NCBI GenBank assembly: GCA_964412555.1
Contig: CAYPPG010000002.1
Coordinates: 62,001 to 126,000, forward strand
Origin: CAYPPG01 sp964412555
GTDB lineage: Bacteria; Hinthialibacterota; Hinthialibacteria; Hinthialibacterales; Hinthialibacteraceae
Direction: 5' to 3'
DNA length: 64,000 bases
Position 1 is the stretch's first letter, and each line of letters opens with the position of its first letter. Below are positions 52,369 to 61,625 of this stretch, one piece after another. The notes below the pieces were generated by a model. The model was not told where the DNA came from, made no database searches, and saw nothing but the letters and a program-made list of their open reading frames with translations. A program made the translations under genes and the position numbers.

Positions 52369-52887
52369 ATGAGTTTTACCTATGTTGCCGAACCGATAGA
52401 GGCGGTCAAGGAACGATTGGGGGATTTTTATGAGAAGGTTGTGTTAAATGCCGTTGAATTTCGGGGAGAATTGACGCTTTATATCAAACCGGAAAATCTT
52501 GTCGAATGTAGCCGGATACTTCGCGATCCGTACGATTTATTGGCCGATTTGACTGCTGTGGATAATCTGAATGACCGAAAGGAAGGGGAACCACGTTTTT
52601 ATGTGGTTTACAACCTTTTTTCCACAAAAACGAAGCATCGCATTCGGTTGAAATCGGCAGCCGAAGGTGATCCCCCTTCAATCGATACGGTGACAACAGT
52701 ATGGAGCGCAGCGAATTGGCATGAGCGGGAATGCTTCGACATGTTTGGGATCCATTTTCGTGGTCACCCCGATATGCGGCGAATTTTAATGCCGGAAGAT
52801 TGGGAGGGGCATCCATTGCGTAAAGATTATCCGGTAGCCGATCAAGAACCGTATGAATACATTAATAAGCAATTGGCGGATGAATGA
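52369..52887 (+). CDS. nuoC: NADH-quinone oxidoreductase subunit C
   Basis: A 172-residue subunit with the 30-kDa signature WHERECFDMFGIHFRGHPDMRRILMPEDWEGHPLRKDYPV (parts: ERECFDMFGI; HPDMRRILMPEDW; HPLRKDYP). It belongs to the peripheral arm of complex I. AGGGG lies before the ATG. It is a separate gene, not fused to nuoD. Immediately after the stop begins a 500-bp repeat cluster. Confidence 0.96.
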   Translation: MSFTYVAEPIEAVKERLGDFYEKVVLNAVEFRGELTLYIKPENLVECSRILRDPYDLLADLTAVDNLNDRKEGEPRFYVVYNLFSTKTKHRIRLKSAAEGDPPSIDTVTTVWSAANWHERECFDMFGIHFRGHPDMRRILMPEDWEGHPLRKDYPVADQEPYEYINKQLADE

Positions 52888-53400
52888 AGAATTGGGTGTT
52901 GGGTGATAGGTGTTAGGTATTGGGTGATAGGTGTTGGGTGTTAGCCCAATACCCCAAGGATTGGGGGGAGACCAGCCCGGCGGGGTGAGAGATGGTAGAT
53001 GTGGGAAACAAGGAGTAAGCTTCACCCTGAAGGGGTGGTAGAAGATAGCCAGGGCGACGTAAACCAACAAAAGGAATAGTAAACCAACAAAAAGGAATCG
53101 CCCTGAAAGGGCGTAAGATGATAGCCAGTGGGCAACGCCCCTGGAGATGAGAAACGAGCGAAAAAATCACCCTGAAGGGGTGAGAGAAGATTTTCAGATC
53201 ACCGGGATTTTTTCTGCCACCCCTTCAGGGTGGAATTTCATGATTCACGGCCTTTACCAGGGGCGTTGCCCACTGGCTGTTTTCTTTAACCCCGTAGGGG
53301 TAACGTGTAAGGTGGGTTGATCATACTGTTTTCTTTAACCCCGTTGGGGTAACGTGTAAGGTGGGTTGATCATGCTTAATAAGCATATTAAGCCTAAGAC
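52888..53400. repeat. Repeat cluster between nuoC and nuoD
   Basis: It begins with three imperfect copies of GGGTGATAGGTGTTGGGTGT-like words (52893-52943). Then CACCCTGAAGGGGTG and its inverse CACCCCTTCAGGGTG occur, together with an exact 22-bp inverted repeat: GCCAGTGGGCAACGCCCCTG is part of 53123-53144, mirrored at 53257-53278. Two direct copies of TTTCTTTAACCCCGT-GGGGTAACGTG..GGTTGATCAT follow (about 53281 and 53331). No gene is seen. Confidence 0.85.
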
Positions 53401-53458
53401 CAAGCTCTGAAAGGGCAAAATATACCGATCCCAATAGGCGAACATCGAGAGTGAGAAT

Positions 53459-54685
53459 ATGTCGTTCAAACTGGATTTTCAAACCGACAAGCACATCAGT
53501 GAACAAGTCAAAGAACGCCATAGCGAACATATGGTGTTGAACATGGGGCCTCAACACCCCAGTACACATGGAGTGTTGCGTTTAGTGATTGAACTGGACG
53601 GTGAAGAGATCGTCGATGTTATACCCGATATTGGGTATCTTCATCGGGGGATGGAAAAATTGGCGGAAGCGAAGGGCTATCATCGTTTCATTCCCTTTAC
53701 CGACCGGCTGGATTATCTTGCTCCCATGTCCAACAATACCGGTGTTGTACTGGCGGTGGAGAAATTGATCGGAATCGATGTGCCGCGCCGTGCGCAGTTT
53801 CTTCGCGTAATTCTATGTGAACTCGCACGTATATCCTCTCATTTGCTTTGGCTGGGGACCAGCGCGTTGGATATCGGCGCGATGTCCGTATTTTTGTATA
53901 CTTTCCGGGAGCGCGAGACCATTTATGATATTTTCGAAGAGGTTTGCGGGGCACGATTCACGGTTTCTTATATGCGTGTCGGCGGTGTTTCCGTCGATGT
54001 GCCACCACATTTCAAAAAAATGGTTGAATCTTTTCTCGATGATTTCGAGGTGAAAATCGAAGAATATTCAACTTTGCTAACAAACAACAAAATCTGGCGA
54101 ATTCGAACCGAAGGAATCGGGGTGATTTCCGCCGAGAAAGCCATTGATTATGCGTTAACCGGCGCTTGTTTGCGGGGGAGCGGGGTGGATGTGGATTTGC
54201 GGCGGGACAATCCTTATCTTGTGTATGACGAACTCGATTTTGATATTCCGATAGGGGAAAGCGGTGATACATTTGACCGCTATTTGGTTCGTATGGAAGA
54301 AATGCGGCAGTCTGTCAGGATCATTCGGCAGGCGTTGGATCAATTACCTGATGGGCCAATCAAAGTAGAAGACAATAAAATTTCTTTTCCGAAGCGTTCC
54401 CGAATCGACGATTCGATGGAAGCTCTCATTCATCACTTTCTACTTGCTTCTGAAGGTGTGAAAGCGCCGCCTGGAGAGGTATATATGCCGATCGAGGCTC
54501 CGAAAGGGGAGCTCGGTTTTTATGTTGTCGGTGACGGCAGCCCCCACCCGAAACGATTGCGAATTCGATCTCCGTCCTTCGTGAATCTCTCCGCATTACC
54601 GGAAATGTCGCGGGGCCATATGGTCGCGGATATCGTGGCGATCATCGGGACGATCGATCTTGTGTTGGGCGATTGTGATCGATGA
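53459..54685 (+). CDS. nuoD: NADH-quinone oxidoreductase subunit D
   Basis: A 408-residue 49-kDa-type subunit: MVLNMGPQHPSTHGVLRLVIELDGEEI (parts: NMGPQHPSTHGVLR), IGYLHRGMEKLAE, RLDYLAPMSNNTG, and the C-terminal RSPSFVNLSALPEMSRGHMVADIVAIIGTIDLVLGDCDR (parts: PSFVNLSALP; IGTIDLVLGD). His and Tyr residues of the quinone site lie in the GPQHPSTHG and DRLDYL motifs. It belongs with nuoABC but is separated from them by 571 bases of repeats. nuoE or later genes do not follow; ogt comes next on the opposite strand. Confidence 0.96.
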   Translation: MSFKLDFQTDKHISEQVKERHSEHMVLNMGPQHPSTHGVLRLVIELDGEEIVDVIPDIGYLHRGMEKLAEAKGYHRFIPFTDRLDYLAPMSNNTGVVLAVEKLIGIDVPRRAQFLRVILCELARISSHLLWLGTSALDIGAMSVFLYTFRERETIYDIFEEVCGARFTVSYMRVGGVSVDVPPHFKKMVESFLDDFEVKIEEYSTLLTNNKIWRIRTEGIGVISAEKAIDYALTGACLRGSGVDVDLRRDNPYLVYDELDFDIPIGESGDTFDRYLVRMEEMRQSVRIIRQALDQLPDGPIKVEDNKISFPKRSRIDDSMEALIHHFLLASEGVKAPPGEVYMPIEAPKGELGFYVVGDGSPHPKRLRIRSPSFVNLSALPEMSRGHMVADIVAIIGTIDLVLGDCDR

Positions 54686-54698
54686 GAGAATGTTTCAA

Positions 54699-55223
54699 TT
54701 AGATGGCATTTTCGAGACGCAGCAGTTTTTTCTTGATTTCGATACCGCATCCGAATCCCCCCAATTTCCCATTTGATGCAATCACGCGATGGCACGGAAT
54801 GAGAATCGGAATTCGATTTCTTCCCATAGCCATTCCCACCGCCCGTGCGGCTTTCGGAAAACCGGCTTGTTCCGCCAGCTGACCGTATGTTACAACCGAG
54901 CCATAGGGAACTTTCATTAATTCTTGCCAAATCTTTTTTTGAAAGGGAGTGCCGAACAAGTCCATTTTGACAGAAAAGCGCTTTCGTATTCCTTCAAAAT
55001 ATTCCACAATCTCTTTTTTTAACGTTTTCGAAAGGTGATTTTCTATATCATGAATTTGAAAAACCAACTGAAGAAGTGTGAATTGAACATTTTCTTCGCT
55101 CTTTTCTCCTATATGGATGCAGAGAAGAGCATTGTCAGAAAACCCGGCAGTTATTTTCCCAATGGGAGTTGTCAGTGAAACAATTCCAGCGGTTTTCTTA
55201 TGAGTTCTGTTTGTTACGTTCAT
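54699..55223 (-). CDS. ogt: Methylated-DNA--protein-cysteine methyltransferase
   Basis: A 174-residue protein with GTPFQKKIWQELMKVPYGSVVTYGQLAEQAG (parts: FQKKIWQEL; PYGSVVTYG), the AVGMAMGRNRIPILIPCHRVI segment with the acceptor Cys144 in PCHRV, and GGFGCGIEIKKKLL. It removes O6-alkyl groups from guanine by suicide transfer to that Cys. AAGGAA precedes the ATG. It converges with nuoD, 13 bases apart. Confidence 0.93.
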   Translation of the reverse strand: MNVTNRTHKKTAGIVSLTTPIGKITAGFSDNALLCIHIGEKSEENVQFTLLQLVFQIHDIENHLSKTLKKEIVEYFEGIRKRFSVKMDLFGTPFQKKIWQELMKVPYGSVVTYGQLAEQAGFPKAARAVGMAMGRNRIPILIPCHRVIASNGKLGGFGCGIEIKKKLLRLENAI

Positions 55224-55307
55224 TTTTCATTTCCTTTTTCGAATATTCCACTTTGACGGCTACACTTTTGAGTAGAAGTGAAAGAAGAAGAAGATGGAGT
55301 CATCATT

Positions 55308-55613
55308 ATGGTAAAAGATCAGGGAATCAAGTACATTTGTGATTTTTGCGGGGATTTGATCGAAATCGGCCGCCCTCGATTTGTTTTGAAAGGCGAGTTG
55401 TTTTGTGCCTATGACGGTGGGACATTCGATGAAACGACCTTGACTCCTCCGGAAAAAATCAAAGATGAAATGACAAAAATTATAGACATGCTCGAAAAGA
55501 AAAGTGAAAAAGAAGTGAATGATGAGGTTCATTACCCCTTCCAGTATGATTTATGCAGAAAGTGCCGGGATCGAGTCTATCGATTGTTGGAGAAGAAAAT
55601 TTTATCGGAATAA
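55308..55613 (+). CDS. Small zinc-ribbon-like protein
   Basis: A 101-residue protein with two Cys pairs: YICDFCGDLIEIG near the start and YDLCRKCRDRVYRLL near the end, a C-x2-C...C-x2-C arrangement that would bind one zinc. The middle is acidic and helical (IDMLEKKSEKEV). I chose ATG 55308, with GGAG 9 bases upstream, over GTG 55278. It is not a recognised enzyme. It precedes the sigma-54 activator by about 420 bases on the same strand. Confidence 0.6.
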   Translation: MVKDQGIKYICDFCGDLIEIGRPRFVLKGELFCAYDGGTFDETTLTPPEKIKDEMTKIIDMLEKKSEKEVNDEVHYPFQYDLCRKCRDRVYRLLEKKILSE

Positions 55614-56030
55614 CCCGTGATCTTTCATTCATGTCGAAGAAGAAGGTAAAAAATCGAAAATGGTAAATTTCTTTTAAATGAATCCTGGGTAAGTTCTCTT
55701 TTCTTGAAAAAGAAAATGATTGTCGGAATATCTGTCACTTGTACTACATTTAGAAGATTTTCTTTTCCCTGTCATGGACTTATTTCGTTTAACTGGTTGA
55801 TATTTGGTGTGTTATGGATGGGCATAAGGCTTTCGGATTCTATTATTTACTATAGTTCCCACCTGTTCGTGAGTAAAATGTACTCTCGATTAAAAATATT
55901 TAATGCAAAATGTGAACATTTTGTTTCGTTTGTCTCTTTAAAAGGGGGGATTTTTTGTGTAATATTTCTTGACAGCATTGCAAATGATCTCCCACTAATA
56001 GGAAGTCGTTATTGGGGAAGAGAGGTGCTT
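55614..56030. other. AT-rich upstream region of the sigma-54 activator
   Basis: The frame of the downstream gene is open to 55704, but the extension has no domain pattern and reads like non-coding DNA. A TTGACA lies at 55969-55974, but no -10 box at the proper distance is seen (TAATAG is 21 bases away). No gene is called. Confidence 0.4.
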
Positions 56031-57050
56031 ATGTCTAGAAAGAAGGTTACATTTAACCAGATCATCTATAAAAATCCTCGTATGGAGCAGATTGTACGGA
56101 CTGCCGAGAGGATTGCGAATTCCGACACCATTGTTCTGATTACGGGTGAAAATGGAACCGGAAAAGAAACCCTTGCTCAAGCAATTCATTATGCCAGTGA
56201 TCGAAGTAACAATCGTTTTGTTTCGGTCAATTGCGCCGCATTGCCGGATGCCTTGTTGGAGACGGAGATTTTCGGTCATGAAAAAGGGGCTTTTACCGGT
56301 GCGGTATATTCGAGAAAAGGGAAATTCGAACAGGCCAATCATGGCACCCTCTTTCTCGATGAAATCGGCGAAATGAGTCTGACCACTCAAGCGAAGCTAC
56401 TGCGTGTGTTGGAAGAGAGAGTTACTGAACATATCGGGGGAAATGAGCCGATTCCTATCGATGTGCGGATTATCGCAGCCGCCAATCAAAATTTGCATCG
56501 CGAGGTGAAAGACAATTCGTTTCGACAGGATTTGTATTACCGAATCAAAGAGGTTCATTTGGATATTCCTCCTTTGCGCGAACGAAAAGAAGATATTCCG
56601 GTTTTAGTGAATCACTTTATCAAGAATTATAATAAACAATATCACAAGTCCATTGTCGGGATTTCGGACGCGGCTCTTCAATTTTTAATGCGTCATGATT
56701 GGCCGGGGAATGTACGGGAACTCAATCATGTCATTAAATGCGCGGTGTTGATGAACGAAGCGCAAGATACGATATGGCTGGAGCATATTCCTTTGGATAT
56801 TCATCTTGCTGATTCGGCCAAATCAAAAGAGGAAAAAACGGAGACTAAGGCAGATGAATTGTTGGAGATCTTAACTCTCGATGAAGCGGAGAAACGGCAT
56901 ATTTTGCGAATTCTTGAGTTTACACGGTTCAATAAAAGTCAAGCTGCCAATATACTGAAAATATCTCGGCCGACTTTGGACCGGAAAATTGAGAAATATC
57001 AGCTTCATAACATCAAAGTGCAAGAAAAAATCACGAAGGCTATGACGTGA
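56031..57050 (+). CDS. Stand-alone sigma-54-dependent activator (AAA+ plus HTH, no receiver)
   Basis: A 339-residue protein. It begins directly with the AAA+ module (QIIYKNPRMEQIVRTAERIA), containing GENGTGKE (Walker A), HEKGAFTGAVYSRKG (intact GAFTGA), GTLFLDEIGEM (Walker B) and WPGNVRELNHV. A Fis-type helix-turn-helix follows (FNKSQAANILKISRPTLDRKI). There is no N-terminal sensor domain, as in PspF, so it may be controlled by a partner protein or by expression level. GAGAGGTG precedes ATG 56031. It is 220 bases upstream of the cohesin-like/pilus locus on the same strand and may control it. Confidence 0.9.
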   Translation: MSRKKVTFNQIIYKNPRMEQIVRTAERIANSDTIVLITGENGTGKETLAQAIHYASDRSNNRFVSVNCAALPDALLETEIFGHEKGAFTGAVYSRKGKFEQANHGTLFLDEIGEMSLTTQAKLLRVLEERVTEHIGGNEPIPIDVRIIAAANQNLHREVKDNSFRQDLYYRIKEVHLDIPPLRERKEDIPVLVNHFIKNYNKQYHKSIVGISDAALQFLMRHDWPGNVRELNHVIKCAVLMNEAQDTIWLEHIPLDIHLADSAKSKEEKTETKADELLEILTLDEAEKRHILRILEFTRFNKSQAANILKISRPTLDRKIEKYQLHNIKVQEKITKAMT

Positions 57051-57271
57051 GTTTGGAAAGAAAGAGATTTTACTACGTTTCTTACGGAACGGATTCTTCT
57101 TACCGCTTGACACTGAGAGAGACAAAAGATACCGTTCCTTAATATACATAATGATCATTTCAGTTTGTCCAGTGATGAAAGCAAATCGAGCGTTAGGGAA
57201 ATCCATTACCGTCGTATCTCCATACTCGTTATCCTATCGTTAGGGTTAAAAAAGATAGCGAGGGAATAATC

Positions 57272-59233
57272 ATGAAATCTAAAACGCACTATATTATTGT
57301 TATCACATTGCTATTCACTCTCCTTTTTTTGGGGATAGAAATTGCAAGCGCTCAATATCCTCGCAATTACAATCAGAGCTATAATCAGGGAAATCAGTAT
57401 GGGAATCCGTACAGCGGGGGGTATTCGGGGGGGAATTATGGCTCCAATTCTGGGGGAATGAACCGATCGTTCGGCGGAGGATTTGGGGGATCATTCGGAA
57501 ATAGTGGTAGCTTCGGAAGTAGCAGCCGCTTCGGCGGCGGATTTGGAAATATGGGAAGTATGGGGGGACGTTCCAGTCGAAGGAGCAGCCGCGGAGGACG
57601 TTCCAGCTATGGTAATCAAGGATACGGTTCGTATGGGGGGCAATCGTATGGAAATACGGGGTATGGCCGAAATAGTGGCTACAGCAGCGGATACGGCAAT
57701 CAAAGTTCGAATCGAAGAAGTAGCCGATTTTCCAATTCCGGTTCCAATTACAGTGGGATCATTCCACAAAGTTCCGGTGGCCAAACGGGTTCGCCCGGCC
57801 AGACGGCTCCGAGTGGAACTTCAACCGAACGGCGAAGAGCGTTAGCGGGGAAAAATACACGGGGAGCGCTTAGCCCGGGCGGTGGCCAATCACGTGGTGG
57901 TGATACGAATATATCCATACAAGGGAACGCGCCAGCAGGACGAACTGTTCCTGGCGGGGGGCGAACTCAACCAGGGCGTGCCGGCGCCAAAAGAGGAAAA
58001 CCCGCTTCGAAAAAACCGGAAGCGAAATTGAGATCCAATGCGACACTCTATTTGGATTCCCCAGGGCAGATGGCGGTAATCGAGGAACCGTACACGGTCG
58101 ATGTCAAATTGGCGAATCCGAATTCACTTGGGTATAACGCGGTGGGATTTACCATAAAATATAATCCGAGAGATTTGCTGCCGGTTCAAGGAATCGATGA
58201 AAACGGTTTGTGGCTTCCGGCCGACATAATCTCGATTGCCCCGGATGATGATTCGGAGAAAAAAGAAGAAACCGTTGCGGCAAAATCAACCACGAGTAGT
58301 GGAAAAGAAGGATCGCCTTTTCTTTCCGATAAAATCAAATTAGAGGTAGAGGAGAATTCCGTTGATACGGAAGAAGGATTGATCCGATTTTCATCCGGTG
58401 TACAAAATGAAACGAATACCGATTCCGGTCTCGTGGGGAGAGTGACATTTGTACCGTTACGAAAAACAGATCATTCCTCAATCGATCTTGTTTTCACTCA
58501 CCCAAAAGTAGAAGTGGAAGAGGATACTCCCTTAACGTTTCTCACCATGAATGGTGTGGATCAATTGGGGACGAAATTTGATCCGGCTGACGGAGTTGTC
58601 TCCATGGATATCTCTATCTATGATAGTTGGGAAGAAGCTCCCAAGCGTTCGGAAGTGAGACGGGCGGATGAACTCGGAATCGATGAAGAAGGTGGTGAAT
58701 ACGGCACTCATCTTTATTTGGTTACACGGCAAGAAGAAGTCGATGTCGGAGATACATTTGATGTCGATGTTTACTTATCCAATCCGAATAAAGAGGCGTT
58801 CGATTCACTCAGTTTACTTCTTTTGTTCAATCCACGAGTCCTGGAGCCGATTGATTTAGATGATGTGAATTCTGGGATCAATATTCTGGATGAAGAGTAC
58901 AGACAAGAATATCCTTTCGATTTTCCTGTCATGAATAGTGTGGATGCAGAAAAGGGAGTTGTCGATTATCGCAAACGAGCGTACCGGAAACCGATTCGAG
59001 GAGAAGGAGTGCTCGCTACTATTCGATTTCAAGCGGTTCGTCCCACCACAGAAACCAAGTTGAGGATTCTGGTGAACGATGCCGGCGAAGATCCGACTTC
59101 CGGTATTTACCGTCATGGAAAAGATCGTCTTGGTGATTCAACGGATCCGTTCGATGGATTCACGGCGACGGAGATCGCCATTCGTGCGACGACTGCTTAT
59201 TTGAAGAAATTAGATAGAGTGACGGAGTTTTAG
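57272..59233 (+). CDS. Secreted Gly/Ser/Asn/Tyr-rich protein with two cohesin-like modules
   Basis: A 653-residue protein with a signal peptide cut after residue 27 (GIEIASA). Residues 28-250 are a low-complexity region of short NYG, SGG, SFGG and RRSS words. Two beta-sandwich modules follow: about 255-430 (PYTVDVKLANPNSLGYNAVG, FTIKYNPRDLLPVQG, GLVGRVTFVPL) and about 477-645 (VDVGDTFDVDVYLSNPNKEA, LLLLFNPRVLEPI, GVLATIRFQAV). The alternation of strands and the xxNP..a.s..l.l.fnp..L pattern is that of cohesin domains. It lies 98 bases before the PilM-PilN gene on the same strand. A surface matrix or pilus-associated scaffold is likely, but partner and function are unknown. Confidence 0.65.
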   Translation: MKSKTHYIIVITLLFTLLFLGIEIASAQYPRNYNQSYNQGNQYGNPYSGGYSGGNYGSNSGGMNRSFGGGFGGSFGNSGSFGSSSRFGGGFGNMGSMGGRSSRRSSRGGRSSYGNQGYGSYGGQSYGNTGYGRNSGYSSGYGNQSSNRRSSRFSNSGSNYSGIIPQSSGGQTGSPGQTAPSGTSTERRRALAGKNTRGALSPGGGQSRGGDTNISIQGNAPAGRTVPGGGRTQPGRAGAKRGKPASKKPEAKLRSNATLYLDSPGQMAVIEEPYTVDVKLANPNSLGYNAVGFTIKYNPRDLLPVQGIDENGLWLPADIISIAPDDDSEKKEETVAAKSTTSSGKEGSPFLSDKIKLEVEENSVDTEEGLIRFSSGVQNETNTDSGLVGRVTFVPLRKTDHSSIDLVFTHPKVEVEEDTPLTFLTMNGVDQLGTKFDPADGVVSMDISIYDSWEEAPKRSEVRRADELGIDEEGGEYGTHLYLVTRQEEVDVGDTFDVDVYLSNPNKEAFDSLSLLLLFNPRVLEPIDLDDVNSGINILDEEYRQEYPFDFPVMNSVDAEKGVVDYRKRAYRKPIRGEGVLATIRFQAVRPTTETKLRILVNDAGEDPTSGIYRHGKDRLGDSTDPFDGFTATEIAIRATTAYLKKLDRVTEF

Positions 59234-59331
59234 AGGACTTTCAATCCCTTCCAAAGGCAGGGAAGGATTGGTACAATTGCTACGTTCTGCCTGGCGTTTT
59301 GATTCTATTATAGGATAAGAAGGTTTTATCG

Positions 59332-61458
59332 ATGGCAAAACTACCTCAACTGGTTATTGATATCGGGCAACAGCGAATCAAGATTCTCCAATTGCGAAAA
59401 AGCAAAGCGGGAGTGGAGGTAATCAAAGCCGGGGAAGAACGGTTGATGCTCCCCCCCAATGTGGATAATGAAACATTTTACAAACGAATAGAGGAGACGC
59501 TTCCTCTTCTTCTTCAGCGGTTGGGGATCAAAGAAAAGAGGGCTGTCGTAACGATTCCGGGCAGGGCGGCGTTCACACGCCGGCTGAGAATCCCTGTCGT
59601 TCGGGGGCGGCAGTTGGAGCGGATTATTCGGTACGAGGCTCGGCAGCATATTCCTTTTCCTCTTGATCAAGTGAATATGGACTACAAAGTTTCGGAAGCG
59701 CCGGGGGATATGGCCGAATTGGAAGTCAATCTCGTAGCGGTTCGGAAAGATGCGGCGGAAGCGTACACGGCTATTTTGAAAAAATGCGGTCTTCGGGTGG
59801 ATGTAATCGAAGCTTCCCCTCTTTCGGTATACAATGCCTATGCTTCTTCGGATGAACATGATCCGGAAGAAGTGACCGCTATTGTTTCCATCGGTGCATC
59901 GGGAACCGATATTGTCATCGAACAAAACGGGATGATGCAATTCATGCGGAGTGCTCCTATTGCCGGTAACACCTTGACAGTATCACTGGCGAAAGGACTC
60001 GAGGTTTCGTACGAGAAAGCGGAAGAGTTGAAAACGAAACCGGCGAGTGAGTATGCCGAAGGGGAAGAAGAAAGTGGGATTTCTTCGGAAAAGGTATCCG
60101 GGATTCTCGAAAAGGGATTTGAAAATATCGTCACGGAAGTTCGCCGTTCGTTTGACTTCTATGTTTCCCAGCCGGATGCCATGCCGGTTACTCGTGTCTT
60201 CTTGTGCGGGGGCACTTCAAAAATGGAAGGGGTGAGTGACTTTTTGGAGGACCGCTTGGGCGTTCCCGTCAAAGTTTTTGATGGTGTCCAATGCGAAGGA
60301 GTGGAATTTCCAGAAGAGCACAAAGACTTTATTCGATACGAAGCGCCGTTATTGGGCATGGCGATTCGAGTGGGGGGGAAAGCGCGTTGTGTGCTGAGTT
60401 TTGCGCCGGAAAACGTGAAACAAAGACTCGAATTGGAAAGACGTGCACCAGTACTTTCCTTAATGGCGGTGGTTATGGTAATCATGCTTGCGGGGGCGAT
60501 TTATTTCCTTCAAACCATGGTCGATCACCACTCCCAGGCGGTAGCACGGGTGCAACAGATCATCAAACCGGGGGAAGCAACGCAACCGGAATTGAGAGCG
60601 GCCCGTCAAACTCAGAATATGTATTTAAACCGCTATTCCCGAATTCACGAAGTGAGTTTGAAACGGGGAGAATTATCACGTATCTATCTGGAAATGCAAG
60701 ATTTGATTCCTGATGACATTTGGTTGGAAAGTATCGAGCTCGCCAGCAACAAAATGACGATTTCAGGAAGGGCACTCGGATATGAAGTCATTTCGACGTA
60801 TGTGCAGCGTTTGGGATTCTCTCCATTTTTTGATAATGATGCTGTCATGATCAAGGACCAGAATACTCTTCCGGATTCGTCCGGTTTAAGTCAGACCATG
60901 ACTGAATTTACCATTGAAATTACTAAATTTAACGATCCGACAGATTTTGAGATACAATTTATCGAGGAATTCCGGAAATTGACACAAAATGATTCGATCT
61001 TAGTCGTTCGGCTTGATCGTCAGGATTCCAATAATACGGAATCGGATGGGAAGTACTTGATTGGATTATATGAGATGGAAAGCGAAGATGAAAAATTGAA
61101 GATGCTGAATAAAATCGGAACCGCAATGAAAAATGCGGGTGGCGATCCAACGATCAAACAAATCGAACTGCGCTTTCATGACCGTGAAAGTAACGAAGTC
61201 GAACGTCTTATGATCGATAAGGAGAAATTGGATTCTTATCTGGGGCGGACATTGACGCAAGAAGAATTTATGAGTGGATTTGTGGAAGTCACTCCCTCAC
61301 CCAGTCCTACTCCCACTCCAACCCCAACACCGGAAGCGGGTGAAGGAGAACAATCGATGGGAATGTATGGTATGTATGGGATGATGGGTGGCATGTATGG
61401 TGGTGGTATGGGCGGCATGTATGGTATGGGTGGTGGTATGCCCCCAGCCGGCCAGTAA
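59332..61458 (+). CDS. PilM-PilN-like fusion protein with Met/Gly/Tyr-rich tail
   Basis: A 708-residue protein. Residues 1-355 are PilM-like (actin-fold: LVIDIGQQRIKILQL; AIVSIGASGTDIVI; VTRVFLCGGTSKMEGVSDFL). A membrane segment (VLSLMAVVMVIMLAGAIYFLQ, about 373-394) and a PilN-like periplasmic region with coiled coil and ferredoxin-like fold follow (GELSRIYLEMQDLIPDDIWL; ISGRALGYEVISTYVQRL). Residues 560-650 are a further domain. A Pro/Thr linker starts near 651, and the last 34 residues consist of GMYG, GGM and MGG words. PilM and PilN are normally separate inner-membrane proteins of type IV pili; the fusion and the tail are unusual. It is the second gene of the locus. Confidence 0.8.
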   Translation: MAKLPQLVIDIGQQRIKILQLRKSKAGVEVIKAGEERLMLPPNVDNETFYKRIEETLPLLLQRLGIKEKRAVVTIPGRAAFTRRLRIPVVRGRQLERIIRYEARQHIPFPLDQVNMDYKVSEAPGDMAELEVNLVAVRKDAAEAYTAILKKCGLRVDVIEASPLSVYNAYASSDEHDPEEVTAIVSIGASGTDIVIEQNGMMQFMRSAPIAGNTLTVSLAKGLEVSYEKAEELKTKPASEYAEGEEESGISSEKVSGILEKGFENIVTEVRRSFDFYVSQPDAMPVTRVFLCGGTSKMEGVSDFLEDRLGVPVKVFDGVQCEGVEFPEEHKDFIRYEAPLLGMAIRVGGKARCVLSFAPENVKQRLELERRAPVLSLMAVVMVIMLAGAIYFLQTMVDHHSQAVARVQQIIKPGEATQPELRAARQTQNMYLNRYSRIHEVSLKRGELSRIYLEMQDLIPDDIWLESIELASNKMTISGRALGYEVISTYVQRLGFSPFFDNDAVMIKDQNTLPDSSGLSQTMTEFTIEITKFNDPTDFEIQFIEEFRKLTQNDSILVVRLDRQDSNNTESDGKYLIGLYEMESEDEKLKMLNKIGTAMKNAGGDPTIKQIELRFHDRESNEVERLMIDKEKLDSYLGRTLTQEEFMSGFVEVTPSPSPTPTPTPTPEAGEGEQSMGMYGMYGMMGGMYGGGMGGMYGMGGGMPPAGQ

Positions 61459-61625
61459 TTGTCTGCGTACGGAGCCGGAAAATCTCATTTCAAGTTAGTT
61501 GTTGTTAGAATTTAATAAGATAGAATTGACCATCACTACCTGTGGGGAAAAAAAGGTGGTTGATTCCAATACAAAGAAAAACGGTTTATGATGCAAACTG
61601 AAGAAAAAAGAAAGGGTGAATAACC

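Noticed and set aside
55704..56030. Longer start for the sigma-54 activator, adding 109 residues
   Set aside because: The extension has no domain pattern, while ATG 56031 has a good ribosome site and directly precedes the AAA+ module.
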